Positions 53,494 to 63,613 of a DNA stretch of 64,000 bases are shown here, piece by piece. Under the pieces are notes generated by a model that did not search any database, was not told the origin of the DNA, and saw only the letters and a list, made by a program, of their open reading frames with translations. Position 1 is the first letter of the stretch; each line of letters begins with the position of its first letter. The DNA is from Solibacillus sp. FSL H8-0523 (GTDB lineage: Bacteria; Bacillota; Bacilli; Bacillales_A; Planococcaceae): contig NZ_CP150291.1 in assembly GCF_038051985.1 (NCBI RefSeq), positions 3,968,001 through 4,032,000 on the forward strand, read 5' to 3'. The position numbers and the translations under genes are program-made.

Positions 53494-53763
53494 TTAATCT
53501 TCCTGCACGTTTTCTAAAATCTCATTAAGCTGAAATAATCCAACAAAGTCATTCATAATCGCTTCTGTTGCCTTTAATTCACCCGCAATGACTGGGTGAA
53601 TCGATTGCAATTCTGGTGCTTCTAATTGTTTTTTTAACGTATCGCGCTTCGTTTGAAGCTGACGGTAAAATTCTAATGCACGCCCACGACGAAATGTTTG
53701 CGCTCCTTTACGGCGTGGGGAACATTCACCTTCTCCGCGACGTTCTCTTCCTTCAGGTCTCAT
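53494..53763 (-). CDS. Small basic coiled-coil protein preceding the ABC exporter
   Basis: 89 residues from ATG 53763 (GAGGTG ahead). An Arg/Gly-rich N-terminus (RPEGRERRGEGECSPRRKGA) precedes RRGRALEFYRQLQTKRDTLK, a helical segment, then PELQSIHPVIAGELKATEAI and an acidic end. Proteins of this kind precede YheI/YheH-type exporters in other Bacilli. The one Cys and the basic head could mean nucleic acid binding or a regulator role; no known DNA-binding fold is visible. First gene of the operon. Confidence 0.7.
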   Translation of the reverse strand: MRPEGRERRGEGECSPRRKGAQTFRRGRALEFYRQLQTKRDTLKKQLEAPELQSIHPVIAGELKATEAIMNDFVGLFQLNEILENVQED

Positions 53764-53795
53764 CTTCTTCACCTCTTCACTCTAACGTTCTACGA

Positions 53796-53817
53796 ATACA
53801 ATTGTATACATTTGTAT
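53796..53817. promoter_or_regulatory. Two overlapping palindromes upstream of the ABC exporter operon
   Basis: ATACAATTGTAT (53796-53807) and ATACATTTGTAT (53806-53817) overlap by 2 bp, about 33 bp before the first start codon. Consistent with an operator for a dimeric regulator; no regulator gene is adjacent. Confidence 0.5.
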
Positions 53818-53966
53818 GCTTTTTTTCTAGTATATTGTTTACCTAAAGAACATTCGAGAAAATAAATTCAAACCCATTTCAAATTAGCGGTATTTAGTAT
53901 ATATTAGGACAAATAGGTAATTTATAGAATTATTCATCATTTTAGTAAGTTAAGGAGGGATTGGGG

Positions 53967-54791
53967 TTGAATCCAAAGTTACAAGTGATTGTTGATTCCA
54001 TTGATTTTTATCAATCGACGTATCCTGAAGATGCCTGTATATTAATTTTTGATTTAGAAAAAGTAGTCGGTTACAAACGCGGGAAAAAAATTGATTTAAA
54101 AATTAAACTTGGTGAAACTGCTGAACAGCACCGCAACACAACAAGTGTCCGCGCAATGAGAAGCGGGAAATTTTTACGGGAAGAACGCAATGCACAAGGC
54201 TTTGGTTTCCCCTATATCGCTTCCGCTGTACCGGTTTTGGACAATGGACAAGTCATCGGTGTTGTGACAGGGGTTATTTCAAATTATCGCGTTAGCAATA
54301 TGCGTAGCGTTGCCGAGGAACTTTCCGGTGCAGTAAAAGAAATGTCGGCTACCAACGAGCAGCTTGCACACGCGAGTACGGATGTTTCAAATCGCATTGA
54401 AGAACTATCACAGTACGCCGAGTTGATGAACGGGAACATTCAGCAAATCACCTCGATTGTAGATGCCGTCAAAGGTATCGCGATGCACTCAAAAATTTTA
54501 GGCTTAAATGCATCGATTGAAGCCGCGCGTTCGGGAGAGCACGGCAGAGGCTTCGCCGTCGTGGCCAATGAAATTCAAAAAATGGCACAAAACAGTACCG
54601 ATAGCGCCAATAATATCGCGAAACAACTCGTCGACATCACCGATTCGATCGAGCATATTAATTCGTACACAAAACAAATTTCAGCCTTCACCGAAGAATA
54701 TACTGCGAGCATGCATGAAATGAGTGCTGGCTACACTAGTATCAATCAGATTGGTCAAAAGTTGCTCGGTCTTGGTGAAGTAGAGCAGTAA
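53967..54791 (+). CDS. Short soluble methyl-accepting-chemotaxis-type protein
   Basis: 274 residues starting at TTG 53967 (GGAGG 8 bp ahead; TTG 53961 is too close to it). No membrane helix. Residues 1-115 form a small sensing domain of PAS/Cache type (DSIDFYQSTYPEDACILIFD, then YIASAVPVLDNGQVIGVVTG). The signalling helix follows with the conserved hairpin tip ILGLNASIEAARSGEHGRGFAVVANEIQKMA. The family feeds CheA/CheW arrays. It is short, as cytosolic receptors often are. Transcribed divergently from the ABC operon; stand-alone gene. Confidence 0.88.
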   Translation: MNPKLQVIVDSIDFYQSTYPEDACILIFDLEKVVGYKRGKKIDLKIKLGETAEQHRNTTSVRAMRSGKFLREERNAQGFGFPYIASAVPVLDNGQVIGVVTGVISNYRVSNMRSVAEELSGAVKEMSATNEQLAHASTDVSNRIEELSQYAELMNGNIQQITSIVDAVKGIAMHSKILGLNASIEAARSGEHGRGFAVVANEIQKMAQNSTDSANNIAKQLVDITDSIEHINSYTKQISAFTEEYTASMHEMSAGYTSINQIGQKLLGLGEVEQ

Positions 54792-54808
54792 AGTTCATGT
54801 TTATTTTG

Positions 54809-54836
54809 AAAGCACCTACAAGATGGAGGGTGCTTT
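54809..54836 (+). terminator. Terminator of the chemoreceptor-like gene
   Basis: AAAGCACC / GGTGCTTT hairpin followed by TTTTTGCG. Confidence 0.85.
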
Positions 54837-54898
54837 TTTGCGTTCCTTTTGATAGATTGCTACGATAGCCATAATCATTTCTACTAAAGGAGCTTCCA

Positions 54899-55936
54899 AT
54901 GAAAAAAGTAACGAGCGATGTCCTGCAGTTTAAAGGGACGCATTATGATTTTGGCGTTTGTCAAGGCAATCAGTTAAAACATTCCCCCCTACTAAAAAAT
55001 CGTGAAGTGATGTATCAACGCTTCACACAAAAATTTACGGTGGATGCACCACATATTAAACACTTACTAAATATGTATGCCCCTTATTTGATTGATGAAA
55101 TTGAAGGCCTAGCAAGCGCACTAGATTATACCGAACAGCAAGCATTGCTACATTTTGCCGGGTACTATGCCAATCTAAAGAGCGGCTGCTCGATTACCGC
55201 AAGCCCGCACTATCTCATTCGTAATTATGACAATGCCCCAAGTACGTATGATGGACGTTTCGTATTTTTTGCCCCAACCGACTCGGGTTTTGCTTCTATG
55301 GGGCCAACGATGCAAGTGACTGGGCGCATGGATGGTTTAAATGAAAAAGGCCTTTGTATAGGCTATAACTTTGTGAATACCAAAAATAACGGCGACGGCT
55401 TTGTTTGTAATATGATTGGACGTCTGTTACTCGAGCGCTGTGCAACAACCGATGATGCTATTCAACTCCTACGCGACATCCCGCATAAGCATTCATTTAA
55501 CTATGTCGTACTGGATGCAGCCGGGAATCCTAAAATTATCGAAGCCTCCCCACGCGAAATTGTCGTACGTGAAGCAACGGCTTGTACGAATCATTTTAAT
55601 GTTCTCGTAGAAGAAAATCGTTATCGTATGGAGGATTCCCTTGCGCGTGAAACGGTCATTTTAGGTGCACAACAGCAGGCACTATCGATGAAAGAAGCCT
55701 TCGAATTAATGAATGGAATTGAACGCGGTGTATTTGCGACAAAGTACGGAGCTTGGGATGGAACTTTACATACAGCTGGCTATATGCCAAGTGAACGACG
55801 AGCAATTTTTGCCCTTGGTGGTAATGCGTTACCGGTCATGATTGATTTTGAAAAGTGGTTGCAGGGAGAACGTTTTGCTGTGACGAAGTTAAAAGGTGAG
55901 CTTGATGCGAATGAGGGATTTGGAAATGCGGAATAG
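54899..55936 (+). CDS. C45-family (acyl-CoA:6-APA acyltransferase-like) Ntn hydrolase
   Basis: 345 residues. N-terminal FKGTHYDFGVCQGNQLKH, then GCSITASPHYLIRNYDNAPS, where the conserved Cys in the GC pair is the probable autocatalytic nucleophile, followed by RNYDN and GLNEKGLCIGYNFV, all typical of peptidase family C45/choloylglycine-hydrolase-like proteins. Members cleave linear amides such as N-acyl amino acids or antibiotics. The natural substrate cannot be inferred. SD AAAGGAGC precedes the ATG; single gene. Confidence 0.82.
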   Translation: MKKVTSDVLQFKGTHYDFGVCQGNQLKHSPLLKNREVMYQRFTQKFTVDAPHIKHLLNMYAPYLIDEIEGLASALDYTEQQALLHFAGYYANLKSGCSITASPHYLIRNYDNAPSTYDGRFVFFAPTDSGFASMGPTMQVTGRMDGLNEKGLCIGYNFVNTKNNGDGFVCNMIGRLLLERCATTDDAIQLLRDIPHKHSFNYVVLDAAGNPKIIEASPREIVVREATACTNHFNVLVEENRYRMEDSLARETVILGAQQQALSMKEAFELMNGIERGVFATKYGAWDGTLHTAGYMPSERRAIFALGGNALPVMIDFEKWLQGERFAVTKLKGELDANEGFGNAE

Positions 55937-56070
55937 GGATTTTTTTGGATGTTGAGTTGATTTCACTAGATTTCGCGATTATTAGAAAATGAGATTACCG
56001 AAGTGAAATCAAGCTTATCTTCCCAAGCCAAGTCTCTAGTTTTATGACAACCTCTAAAAAGAAGTTTAAA

Positions 56071-56107
56071 AAAACCCTTTCTCGGAAAATATCCAAGAAA
56101 GGGTTTT
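56071..56107 (-). terminator. Terminator of rplM-rpsI
   Basis: 12-bp perfect stem AAAACCCTTTCT / AGAAAGGGTTTT followed by TTTTAAAC on the minus strand. Confidence 0.88.
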
Positions 56108-56136
56108 GTAATTTCGCAAAATAGTAATCGAAAAGA

Positions 56137-56529
56137 TTAACGTTTTGAGAACTGAGGTGCACGACGAGCGCCGCGTAAACCTGGTTTTTTACGTTCTTTC
56201 ATGCGAGAATCACGAGTTAATAGACCTGCAGCTTTTAAAGCGCCACGGAAGTCAGGATCAACTTGTAATAATGCACGAGCGATACCATGACGGATTGCTC
56301 CAGCTTGACCTGTGAATCCACCACCGTTTACGTTAACGTGAACGTCATAAGAACCTTTAGTTTCAGTTGCTTCTAATGGTTGGTTGATGATTAAGTGTAA
56401 AGTTTCGTATGGTAGGTAATCAGCAACATCACGGTTGTTGATTACTACTTTACCTTCGCCTGGTACTAAACGTACGCGAGCAGTTGAGCTTTTACGGCGA
56501 CCTGTGCCGATGTATTGTACTTGTGCCAA
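56137..56529 (-). CDS. rpsI: 30S ribosomal protein S9
   Basis: 130 residues, normal length. [20 protein letters not shown] at the start and the basic end [17 protein letters not shown], whose final Lys-Arg reaches the P-site tRNA, identify S9. It is 29 bp after rplM in a two-gene operon. Confidence 0.98.
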   Translation of the reverse strand: MAQVQYIGTGRRKSSTARVRLVPGEGKVVINNRDVADYLPYETLHLIINQPLEATETKGSYDVHVNVNGGGFTGQAGAIRHGIARALLQVDPDFRGALKAAGLLTRDSRMKERKKPGLRGARRAPQFSKR

Positions 56530-56558
56530 AGTTATTTCCTCCTATTATAATTTATTTA

Positions 56559-56996
56559 TTAACCACGTAGCTCGTAAGCTTCTGGTTTTTGTGCAGCATG
56601 TGGATGCTCAGAACCAGCGTAAACGTTTAACTTAGTAAACATTTGACGACCTAAAGAGTTCTTTGGAAGCATACCTTTGATTGCTAACTCAAGCATTTGA
56701 GTTGGGTATTTTTCTTTCATTTCTCCAGCTGTACGCTGTTTTAAACCACCAGTGAATTGAGTGTGGCGGTAGTAAATTTTACCTTGTAATTTATTACCTG
56801 TTAACTCGATTTTTTCTGCATTGATGATGATTACGTGATCACCTGTATCAACGTTTGGTGTGAAAGTTGGTTTATGTTTACCACGTAAGATAGCAGCTAC
56901 TTCAGAAGCTAAACGACCTAATGTTTGGCCTTCTGCGTCAACTACTAACCACTTACGTTCTACTTCTTGACCTTTAGCCATGAAAGTTGTGCGCAT
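56559..56996 (-). CDS. rplM: 50S ribosomal protein L13
   Basis: 145 residues with [39 protein letters not shown] and YRGSEHP-like [14 protein letters not shown]. The start MRTTFMAKG agrees with B. subtilis L13, and AGGAGG precedes it. In Bacillus, L13 mRNA carries a leader that permits autoregulation; the 5' UTR of about 100 nt fits, but I did not verify the fold. Confidence 0.98.
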   Translation of the reverse strand: MRTTFMAKGQEVERKWLVVDAEGQTLGRLASEVAAILRGKHKPTFTPNVDTGDHVIIINAEKIELTGNKLQGKIYYRHTQFTGGLKQRTAGEMKEKYPTQMLELAIKGMLPKNSLGRQMFTKLNVYAGSEHPHAAQKPEAYELRG

Positions 56997-57102
56997 GTTT
57001 GTATCCTCCTAATCGATATAAAATTACCGTTATTTTTCATTATTCTACACTTATAAGTTTTCGGGGCTTATTATTGTGGTGGTAATGAAAATACCATACA
57101 TC

Positions 57103-57131
57103 ATCTTATAATAATCCTGTACATAAGTCAA
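57103..57131 (-). promoter_or_regulatory. rplM-rpsI promoter
   Basis: TTGACT (57126-57131), 17-bp spacer, TAAGAT (57103-57108). It gives a leader of about 100 nt, long enough for an L13 leader structure. Confidence 0.75.
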
Positions 57132-57234
57132 GGTATTTAATCGAACACCTGGAAAGGTTGTTAACGCCTTGATTGATGCCTGTTTCGCCCGATTTCCTAA
57201 AAAAAATTCAGGTATTCTGAAAAAAATTTTTCAT

Positions 57235-57975
57235 TTATTCATAGAAAACTTGTTCCAAATACAGTCCATGTGCAGGGGCGGTTTTTCCTGCCTGCGCACG
57301 GTCCATTGACGCAATTGCCTCCGCAACGGAATCCACTTCCCGGCGACCCGTCCCTACTTCCCATAACGTACCGGCAATAATGCGTACCATGTTATATAAG
57401 AAGCCTGTTCCAGCGATCGTCATATGCAGTTCTTCTCCGTGCCATGTAAGCTCGATTCCGTGCACTGTACGCACTTTATCGACAACGCTTGTATTCGCTG
57501 CACAAAAACAGCTAAAATCATGTGTGCCAATAACGGCATTTGCCGCACGCTGCATCGCTTCAACGTCTGGCTTAACCCCAGTTGTCTCTACCGTGTAATG
57601 ACGGCGAAACGGGCTCTGTACGACGTTACAATCCCATATATAACGATAGCGCTTGCCTGATACGTCAAAACGTGCGTGAAAATCATCTGCTACTTCTTCA
57701 ACCGCTAAAACGCGAATATCACGAGGCAGCTGCACATTTAATGCCTTTTGATATTTATCAGCAGGAATCCTAAGCGGTGTATCAAAATGAATGACCTGAC
57801 CTGTTGCATGGACGCGCGCATCGGTACGACCACTTGCCGTGATTTTCACCATATCGCCCTTATGCATGACCTTTAATACTTTTTCTATTTCAAGCTGGAC
57901 GGTACGCTCCCCTGGCTGCACTTGGTAGCCGGCAAACTGTGTCCCGTCATAGCTAATTGTTGCTTTTAATCTCAT
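57235..57975 (-). CDS. truA: tRNA pseudouridine(38-40) synthase
   Basis: 246 residues from ATG 57975 (AGGAGA ahead). The catalytic Asp is in SGRTDARVHATGQVI. LKATISYDGTQFAGYQ begins the protein and FLYNMVRIIAGTL marks the C-terminal conserved block. It modifies the anticodon arm of many tRNAs. It follows ecfT by 10 bp, as in Bacillus. Confidence 0.97.
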   Translation of the reverse strand: MRLKATISYDGTQFAGYQVQPGERTVQLEIEKVLKVMHKGDMVKITASGRTDARVHATGQVIHFDTPLRIPADKYQKALNVQLPRDIRVLAVEEVADDFHARFDVSGKRYRYIWDCNVVQSPFRRHYTVETTGVKPDVEAMQRAANAVIGTHDFSCFCAANTSVVDKVRTVHGIELTWHGEELHMTIAGTGFLYNMVRIIAGTLWEVGTGRREVDSVAEAIASMDRAQAGKTAPAHGLYLEQVFYE

Positions 57976-57985
57976 CGGTCTTCTC

Positions 57986-58783
57986 CTAGCTACGCAGCAT
58001 AAATAGTATAACCGCAACTACCACAAGTAGCACTAAGCTAATTGTATCTCTCGCTGTCCATTTAAGCTGACGATATTTCGTACGCCCTTCACCGCCGCGG
58101 TAGCCACGTACTTCCATAGCAGTCGCTAAATCCTCAGCACGTTTAAACGCACTGACAAAGAGTGGCACTAGTAATGGCACAACCGCCTTTAAACGATCCT
58201 TAATTGGCCCTGCACTTAAATCAGAACCACGCGCCATTTGTGCTTTCATAATTTTATCCGTTTCATCCATTAAGGTTGGAATGAAGCGCAGTGAAATTGA
58301 CATCATTAACGCAAGTTCATGGACTGGTAACTTAAATCGCTTAAACGGATTCAATAATGTCTCAAGTCCATCCGTAATCGAAATCGGTGACGTTGTTAAC
58401 GTTAAAATTGACGTCATAAACACTAGTACTAAAAAACGTAGCGATATAAAAACACCTTGGCGTAACCCATCCTCATAGATTTTCACAAAGCCTAAATCTA
58501 ATAGGACAGCCCCTCCTTTTGTCATGAGCAAATGTAGCACGAGCGTAAAGACCATCAAAAAGATAACGGGCTTTAGGCCATTTATTAAAAAGTATAGACG
58601 AATTTTAGATAACACAACCACAAATAACGTCAGTGCTAATAGAATCGCATACGTGATAACATTGTTTGCTAAAAACACAACCACGATAAACGCAAAGACA
58701 AATAATAGCTTCGAACGTGGATCTAGCTTATGGACGAATGAATCCCCCGGAATATAGCGTCCGAAAATCATTTTTTCCATCAT
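57986..58783 (-). CDS. ecfT: Energy-coupling factor transporter membrane subunit EcfT
   Basis: 265 residues. Membrane helices in KLLFVFAFIVVVFLANNVIT, AILLALTLFVVVLSKIRLYF and LLVVVAVILFMLR, and the coupling Ala-Arg-Gly motifs MKAQMARGSD and ATAMEVRGYRG, which touch the ATPases. EcfT with EcfA1A2 powers uptake of vitamins and cofactors by exchangeable S components encoded elsewhere. It overlaps ecfA2 by 4 bp. Confidence 0.96.
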   Translation of the reverse strand: MMEKMIFGRYIPGDSFVHKLDPRSKLLFVFAFIVVVFLANNVITYAILLALTLFVVVLSKIRLYFLINGLKPVIFLMVFTLVLHLLMTKGGAVLLDLGFVKIYEDGLRQGVFISLRFLVLVFMTSILTLTTSPISITDGLETLLNPFKRFKLPVHELALMMSISLRFIPTLMDETDKIMKAQMARGSDLSAGPIKDRLKAVVPLLVPLFVSAFKRAEDLATAMEVRGYRGGEGRTKYRQLKWTARDTISLVLLVVVAVILFMLRS

Positions 58784-59652
58784 ACCTCATCACGCTCCTT
58801 TCGAACAACTTGGCCAATTTCTAAGGCCAGCTCTTCTTCCGTTAAGCATGTTTGATGAAGTCGCGTCCCAAGCATTTTCTCAACTTTACGTTGAAACTTC
58901 ACAACACGTGGTGGTTCTAGACCGTATTTCGCGAGCATTTGTTCATCCCCAAAAATCTCACGTGGTTCCCCAACAAGTACCGAAACACCTTCATGCATAA
59001 TCGCCACGTAATCTGCATAACGTGCCGCATCTTCCATACTATGCGTTACGAGAATTGTCGTTAAGCCCTTTTGTTTATGCAAATTATAGAATAAGTCCAT
59101 CATCTCTTTTTGCCCACGAGGATCAAGCCCCGCTGTCGGTTCGTCCAACACAATCACTTCAGGCTCCATGGCAAGCACCCCTGCAATTGCTACACGACGC
59201 ATCTGCCCACCTGATAAATCAAATGGTGACTTCTCTAACACACTCTCCGGTAGGCCAACAAGCTTGATTAACTCACGTGCACGTTTCTCTGCTTCTTCTT
59301 GTGAAATACCGAAGTTCATTGGACCAAAAATAATGTCCTTTAATACCGTTTCTTCAAATAGCTGATGCTCTGGGAACTGAAAGACAATACCAACCCTTTG
59401 GCGGATTGGTTTTAAATCCTTGGCCTTCTTACCCGCTTCAATCATTCTGTCTCCTACCTTGACAACACCTTCAGACGGCTTTAATAGCCCGTTAAAATGC
59501 TGTAAAATGGTCGACTTCCCTGAGCCAGTATGGCCGATAATTGCCTGGTAGCTACCGCTTTGAATTGTCAAATTCACATCATAGAGTGCATACTTTTCAA
59601 ACGGTGTCCCCTTTGAATAGGCATAGCTTACTTGTTGAAGTTGGATGTCCAT
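58780..59652 (-). CDS. ecfA2: Energy-coupling factor ATPase EcfA2
   Basis: 290 residues. Walker A GHTGSGKSTILQHF, Q-loop FQFPEHQLFE, signature DLSGGQMRRVAIAGVLA and Walker B VIVLDEPTAGLD. The C-terminal extension is typical of ECF ATPases. Second ATPase of the ECF transporter; overlaps ecfA1 by 25 bp. Confidence 0.96.
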   Translation of the reverse strand: MDIQLQQVSYAYSKGTPFEKYALYDVNLTIQSGSYQAIIGHTGSGKSTILQHFNGLLKPSEGVVKVGDRMIEAGKKAKDLKPIRQRVGIVFQFPEHQLFEETVLKDIIFGPMNFGISQEEAEKRARELIKLVGLPESVLEKSPFDLSGGQMRRVAIAGVLAMEPEVIVLDEPTAGLDPRGQKEMMDLFYNLHKQKGLTTILVTHSMEDAARYADYVAIMHEGVSVLVGEPREIFGDEQMLAKYGLEPPRVVKFQRKVEKMLGTRLHQTCLTEEELALEIGQVVRKERDEV

Positions 59653-60482
59653 AAATCATTCACCAGCTCTTCTTCTGTCATATGTTGCCCAACAAGCGAA
59701 ACGCCCTGTGCTTGTAAGAGCTTCGTCATTTTCATCGCAAACGGTAAATCTAAGCCGAATTTCACGAGCTCATCTCCGAGTGCAAAAATCTCAGACGGTG
59801 TGCCCTGTGCATACTTTTTACCAGCATTCATGAAAATAATACGATCTGCAAGTAGCGCCTCTTCTAAATCATGCGTAATCGCTAGTACCGTTAAGCCAAT
59901 TTCCTTACGTAGCGACTCCACAATATTTAACACTTCCTCACGCCCTTGTGGATCGAGCATCGAAGTTGCTTCATCTAAAATTAGAATTTGTGGTTGCATC
60001 GCTAATGCACCTGCAATTGCGACACGCTGCTTTTGTCCACCTGATAAATGATGCGGCTCATGATTCATGAACTTCTCCATCTTTACCTGTTGCAGTGCCG
60101 TCTTCACACGTTGCACCATTTCTTCATGCGGTACCCCGTTATTTTCTAGAGAAAAAGCCACGTCATCTTGTACAGTAGCCCCTACGAATTGGTTATCTGG
60201 ATTTTGAAACACCATGCCCATTTGCGCACGAATGTCCCATATATTTTCTTCCGTTAAAACATCATATTTTATACGCACTTCACCTTGCTGTGGAAATAAT
60301 AGACCGCTCATGAGCTTAGCCATCGTGGATTTACCTGAACCGTTATGGCCAACAATCGCAATCCACTCACCTTTATTAATCGAGAACGTTACATCCTCTA
60401 CAGCATTTCGTGCGTCTTTGTCTTCAGGTGTATAAGAAAATGTCACATTATTAAATGATAAAATTTCGTCCATCATCGCCAC
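59628..60482 (-). CDS. ecfA1: Energy-coupling factor ATPase EcfA1
   Basis: 284 residues. Walker A GHNGSGKSTMAKLM, Q-loop FQNPDNQFVG, signature HLSGGQKQRVAIAGALA and Walker B ILILDEATSMLD. First gene of ecfA1-ecfA2-ecfT-truA. Start is GTG 60482 (GAGG 5 bp before) or the ATG codons at 60476/60473. A 430-bp leader with competing hairpins precedes it. Confidence 0.95.
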   Translation of the reverse strand: MAMMDEILSFNNVTFSYTPEDKDARNAVEDVTFSINKGEWIAIVGHNGSGKSTMAKLMSGLLFPQQGEVRIKYDVLTEENIWDIRAQMGMVFQNPDNQFVGATVQDDVAFSLENNGVPHEEMVQRVKTALQQVKMEKFMNHEPHHLSGGQKQRVAIAGALAMQPQILILDEATSMLDPQGREEVLNIVESLRKEIGLTVLAITHDLEEALLADRIIFMNAGKKYAQGTPSEIFALGDELVKFGLDLPFAMKMTKLLQAQGVSLVGQHMTEEELVNDLWTSNFNK

Positions 60483-60850
60483 GTTTGCCTCATTTCCATT
60501 GCTATTTCTTCATTTGGTGCATCTATTGCCCAGGAAATAACAATTTTTATCGACATATATAAAAATAAAGCACGTTTTCAAACAAGTTTTGCCCCGTAAG
60601 GCTACCTATTTAAACGTACTTTATGTTTGCATATGTATGGGAAATCAGGGAATCACCCCTTCATTCCAAATAAAAAGCGCGCACCTCATTCAGAGAAATG
60701 CGCTTGTCGTTACATTTACATAATACCCCGGTGCTCAAGCCAGAATATTTGTTGAATGAGGTGCGGAGAGCTAAACGAGTCGCCTAAGTTTCCTTATCGC
60801 TCATCATAACGCTCAGCTTAATTATTGTCGTATAAATCTTTTATTGAAAA
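60483..60850 (-). promoter_or_regulatory. Structured leader of the ECF operon with possible attenuator
   Basis: On the minus strand CGCACCTCATTCA (60765-60753) is the exact complement of TGAATGAGGTGCG (60692-60680). The latter is also part of a terminator-like hairpin (AAGCGC / GCGCTT, 60704-60674) followed by TTTTTA. The two pairings exclude each other. A second hairpin (AAAGTACGTTT / AAACGTGCTTT, 60622-60567) with TTTTTAT follows. A riboswitch-like or L17-downstream-type RNA is possible; I could not match a known class. Confidence 0.5.
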
Positions 60851-60852
60851 AA

Positions 60853-60892
60853 GAGGGGTGCGGGTTCAACCGGTGAACCGGACACCCCCCTC
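60853..60892 (-). terminator. Terminator of the spc/alpha ribosomal operon
   Basis: Nested stem GAGGGGGGTG / CACCCCTC around CCGGTTCA / TGAACCCG, followed by TTTTTTC, directly after rplQ. Confidence 0.88.
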
Positions 60893-60911
60893 ACCTGTAT
60901 GTTAAGAAGAA

Positions 60912-61289
60912 TTAAACTAATTCAATAACTACTACTGGTGCGCCGTCTCCACGACGAGGACCTACTTTAAGGATACGAGTGTAACCACCTTGACGCTCCG
61001 CATAACGAGGTGCGATATCATCAAATAATTTTTGAAGTGCGAAAACAGTTTTTTCTTCTTCGCCTTCTCCAACTGTTACTAGCTCGCGACGGATGAATGC
61101 TGCTGCCTGACGACGAGCGTGTAAATCACCGCGTTTACCTAAAGTAATCATTTTTTCAACAGCTTTACGAGTTTCTTTAGCACGCGCTTCAGTAGTTTCG
61201 ATGCGCTCGTTGATGATTAAATCAGTAGCTAAGTCACGTAGTAATGCTTTACGTTGAGAACTTGTACGACCAAGTTTTCTGTAACCCAT
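60912..61289 (-). CDS. rplQ: 50S ribosomal protein L17
   Basis: 125 residues: [20 protein letters not shown] and the end [15 protein letters not shown] are diagnostic. Last gene of the ribosomal operon; SD AAGGAGG. Confidence 0.98.
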   Translation of the reverse strand: MGYRKLGRTSSQRKALLRDLATDLIINERIETTEARAKETRKAVEKMITLGKRGDLHARRQAAAFIRRELVTVGEGEEEKTVFALQKLFDDIAPRYAERQGGYTRILKVGPRRGDGAPVVVIELV

Positions 61290-61346
61290 GGACGTTTACC
61301 TCCTTTTAAGATATATCTGATCTAGCTAAATTTTATAGTTTTTCGC

Positions 61347-62291
61347 TTAGTCTTCTTTACGTAATCCTAAACCAAGCTCTTCTAACTTATGCTTAACTTC
61401 TTCAAGAGACTTGCGACCAAGGTTACGAACCTTCATCATATCGTCTTCTGACTTGTTAGCTAATTCTAGAACCGTATTGATTCCAGCACGCTTTAAGCAG
61501 TTGTAAGAACGAACAGAAAGATCAAGTTCTTCGATAGTCATCTCTAATACTTTTTCTTTTTGATCTTCTTCTTTTTCGACCATGATTTCAGCTGTTTGTG
61601 CCTCGTTAGTCATGCCTACGAAGATATTTAAGTGTTCAGTTAAAATTTTCGCTCCAAGTGAAATCGCCTCTTTAGGACCGATGCTGCCATCTGTCCATAC
61701 ATCAAGTGATAACTTGTCGTAGTCAGAATTTTGTCCAACACGAGTGTTCTCTACTTGGAAGTTGACGCGTGAAACTGGAGTGTAAATAGAGTCGATCGGG
61801 ATCACGCCGATAGGAAGATCCTCACGTTTGTTTTGATCAGCAGGAGTATAACCACGACCACGTTGTGCATACATACGCATGCGTAAGTGTCCGTTTTTAG
61901 CGATCGTTGCGATATATAGATCTGGGTTTAAAATTTCTACGTCGCTGTCATGTGTAATGTCAGCTGCAGTAACCGAACCGTCACCCTTTACATCAATCTC
62001 AATAACTTTTTCTTCGTCAGAGTAGATTTTTAAAGCTAGCTTTTTCACGTTTAAGATAATTGAAGCAACATCTTCTACTACGCCTTCTACAGTTGAGAAT
62101 TCGTGTAATACGCCATCAATTTGAATTGATGTTACAGCAGCTCCAGGTAAAGAAGACAGAAGGATACGACGTAAAGAATTTCCCAAAGTATTACCATATC
62201 CGCGTTCAAGCGGTTCTACAACAAATTTGCCGTACTTGGCATCTTCGCTAATCTCCACTGTTTCAATCTTTGGTTTTTCAATTTCGATCAT
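61347..62291 (-). CDS. rpoA: RNA polymerase alpha subunit
   Basis: 314 residues, as in Bacilli. N-terminal assembly domain ([20 protein letters not shown]) and C-terminal domain ([20 protein letters not shown], with the helix-hairpin-helix [15 protein letters not shown]) joined by an acidic EEDQKEK linker. The CTD contacts UP elements and activators. Confidence 0.99.
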   Translation of the reverse strand: MIEIEKPKIETVEISEDAKYGKFVVEPLERGYGNTLGNSLRRILLSSLPGAAVTSIQIDGVLHEFSTVEGVVEDVASIILNVKKLALKIYSDEEKVIEIDVKGDGSVTAADITHDSDVEILNPDLYIATIAKNGHLRMRMYAQRGRGYTPADQNKREDLPIGVIPIDSIYTPVSRVNFQVENTRVGQNSDYDKLSLDVWTDGSIGPKEAISLGAKILTEHLNIFVGMTNEAQTAEIMVEKEEDQKEKVLEMTIEELDLSVRSYNCLKRAGINTVLELANKSEDDMMKVRNLGRKSLEEVKHKLEELGLGLRKED

Positions 62292-62437
62292 TCCAATTTA
62301 CCCTCCTTCAAAACATCTAATGTATAGGTCAAACCATCATAGTTGACAATCTAAGTTAGATTATTATAATGCACAAGACTATTGTACAAGTAACATGATG
62401 TATACCTAGAAGTAATTATACCCCTAAGTCTCACCTA

Positions 62438-62845
<408 letters not shown>

Positions 62846-62853
62846 TTACTTAA

Positions 62854-63219
62854 TTATTTTTTCTTGTTAGCTACAGTCTTACGAGGACCTTTACGCGTAC
62901 GCGCATTGTTCTTCGTGTTTTGACCGCGAACCGGTAAACCACGACGGTGACGGATACCACGGAATGAAGCGATTTCCATTAAACGTTTGATGTTTAAAGA
63001 AACTTCACGACGTAAGTCACCTTCAGTTTTGTATGAAGCTAATTGTTCACGGATAAGGTTTAATTGATCTTCTGTTAAGTCTTTCACGCGAGTACTTTCG
63101 TCAATACCTGCAGCTGCTAATACTTTAGAAGAAGTTGTTTTACCTACACCGTAGATGTAAGTTAATGAAATTACAACGCGTTTATCGCGAGGAATGTCAA
63201 CACCAGCAATACGTGCCAT
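62854..63219 (-). CDS. rpsM: 30S ribosomal protein S13
   Basis: 121 residues beginning [20 protein letters not shown], with [20 protein letters not shown] near the end. 26 bp before rpsK. Confidence 0.99.
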   Translation of the reverse strand: MARIAGVDIPRDKRVVISLTYIYGVGKTTSSKVLAAAGIDESTRVKDLTEDQLNLIREQLASYKTEGDLRREVSLNIKRLMEIASFRGIRHRRGLPVRGQNTKNNARTRKGPRKTVANKKK

Positions 63220-63243
63220 TCGTTAGTGCACCTCCTTGATTAA

Positions 63244-63357
<114 letters not shown>

Positions 63358-63394
63358 CTAACCTAACCTCCTTAATAGTCCGGAGTGCAAAAGA

Positions 63395-63613
63395 TTATTT
63401 AAAACGGTATGTGATACGACCGCGAGTTAAATCATAAGGAGATAACTCAATAGTAACCTTATCTCCAGGTAGGATACGGATAAAATGCATACGAATCTTT
63501 CCAGAAACGTGTGCAAGCACAGTGTGCCCATTTTCTAATTCTACCTTAAACATCGCGTTTGGCAAAGTCTCAACAACTGTCCCTTCGACTTCAATAACAT
63601 CGTCTTTCGCCAT
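63395..63613 (-). CDS. infA: Translation initiation factor IF-1
   Basis: 72 residues from ATG 63613 (GGGAG ahead); an in-frame upstream ATG would add an unusual leader and is rejected. [20 protein letters not shown] and [16 protein letters not shown] are diagnostic of the S1-like OB fold. Confidence 0.98.
   Translation of the reverse strand: MAKDDVIEVEGTVVETLPNAMFKVELENGHTVLAHVSGKIRMHFIRILPGDKVTIELSPYDLTRGRITYRFK

Noticed and set aside
60540-60640. Known riboswitch (preQ1, guanidine, SAM) in the ECF leader hairpin
   Set aside because: The loop sequences do not match conserved cores of those classes.
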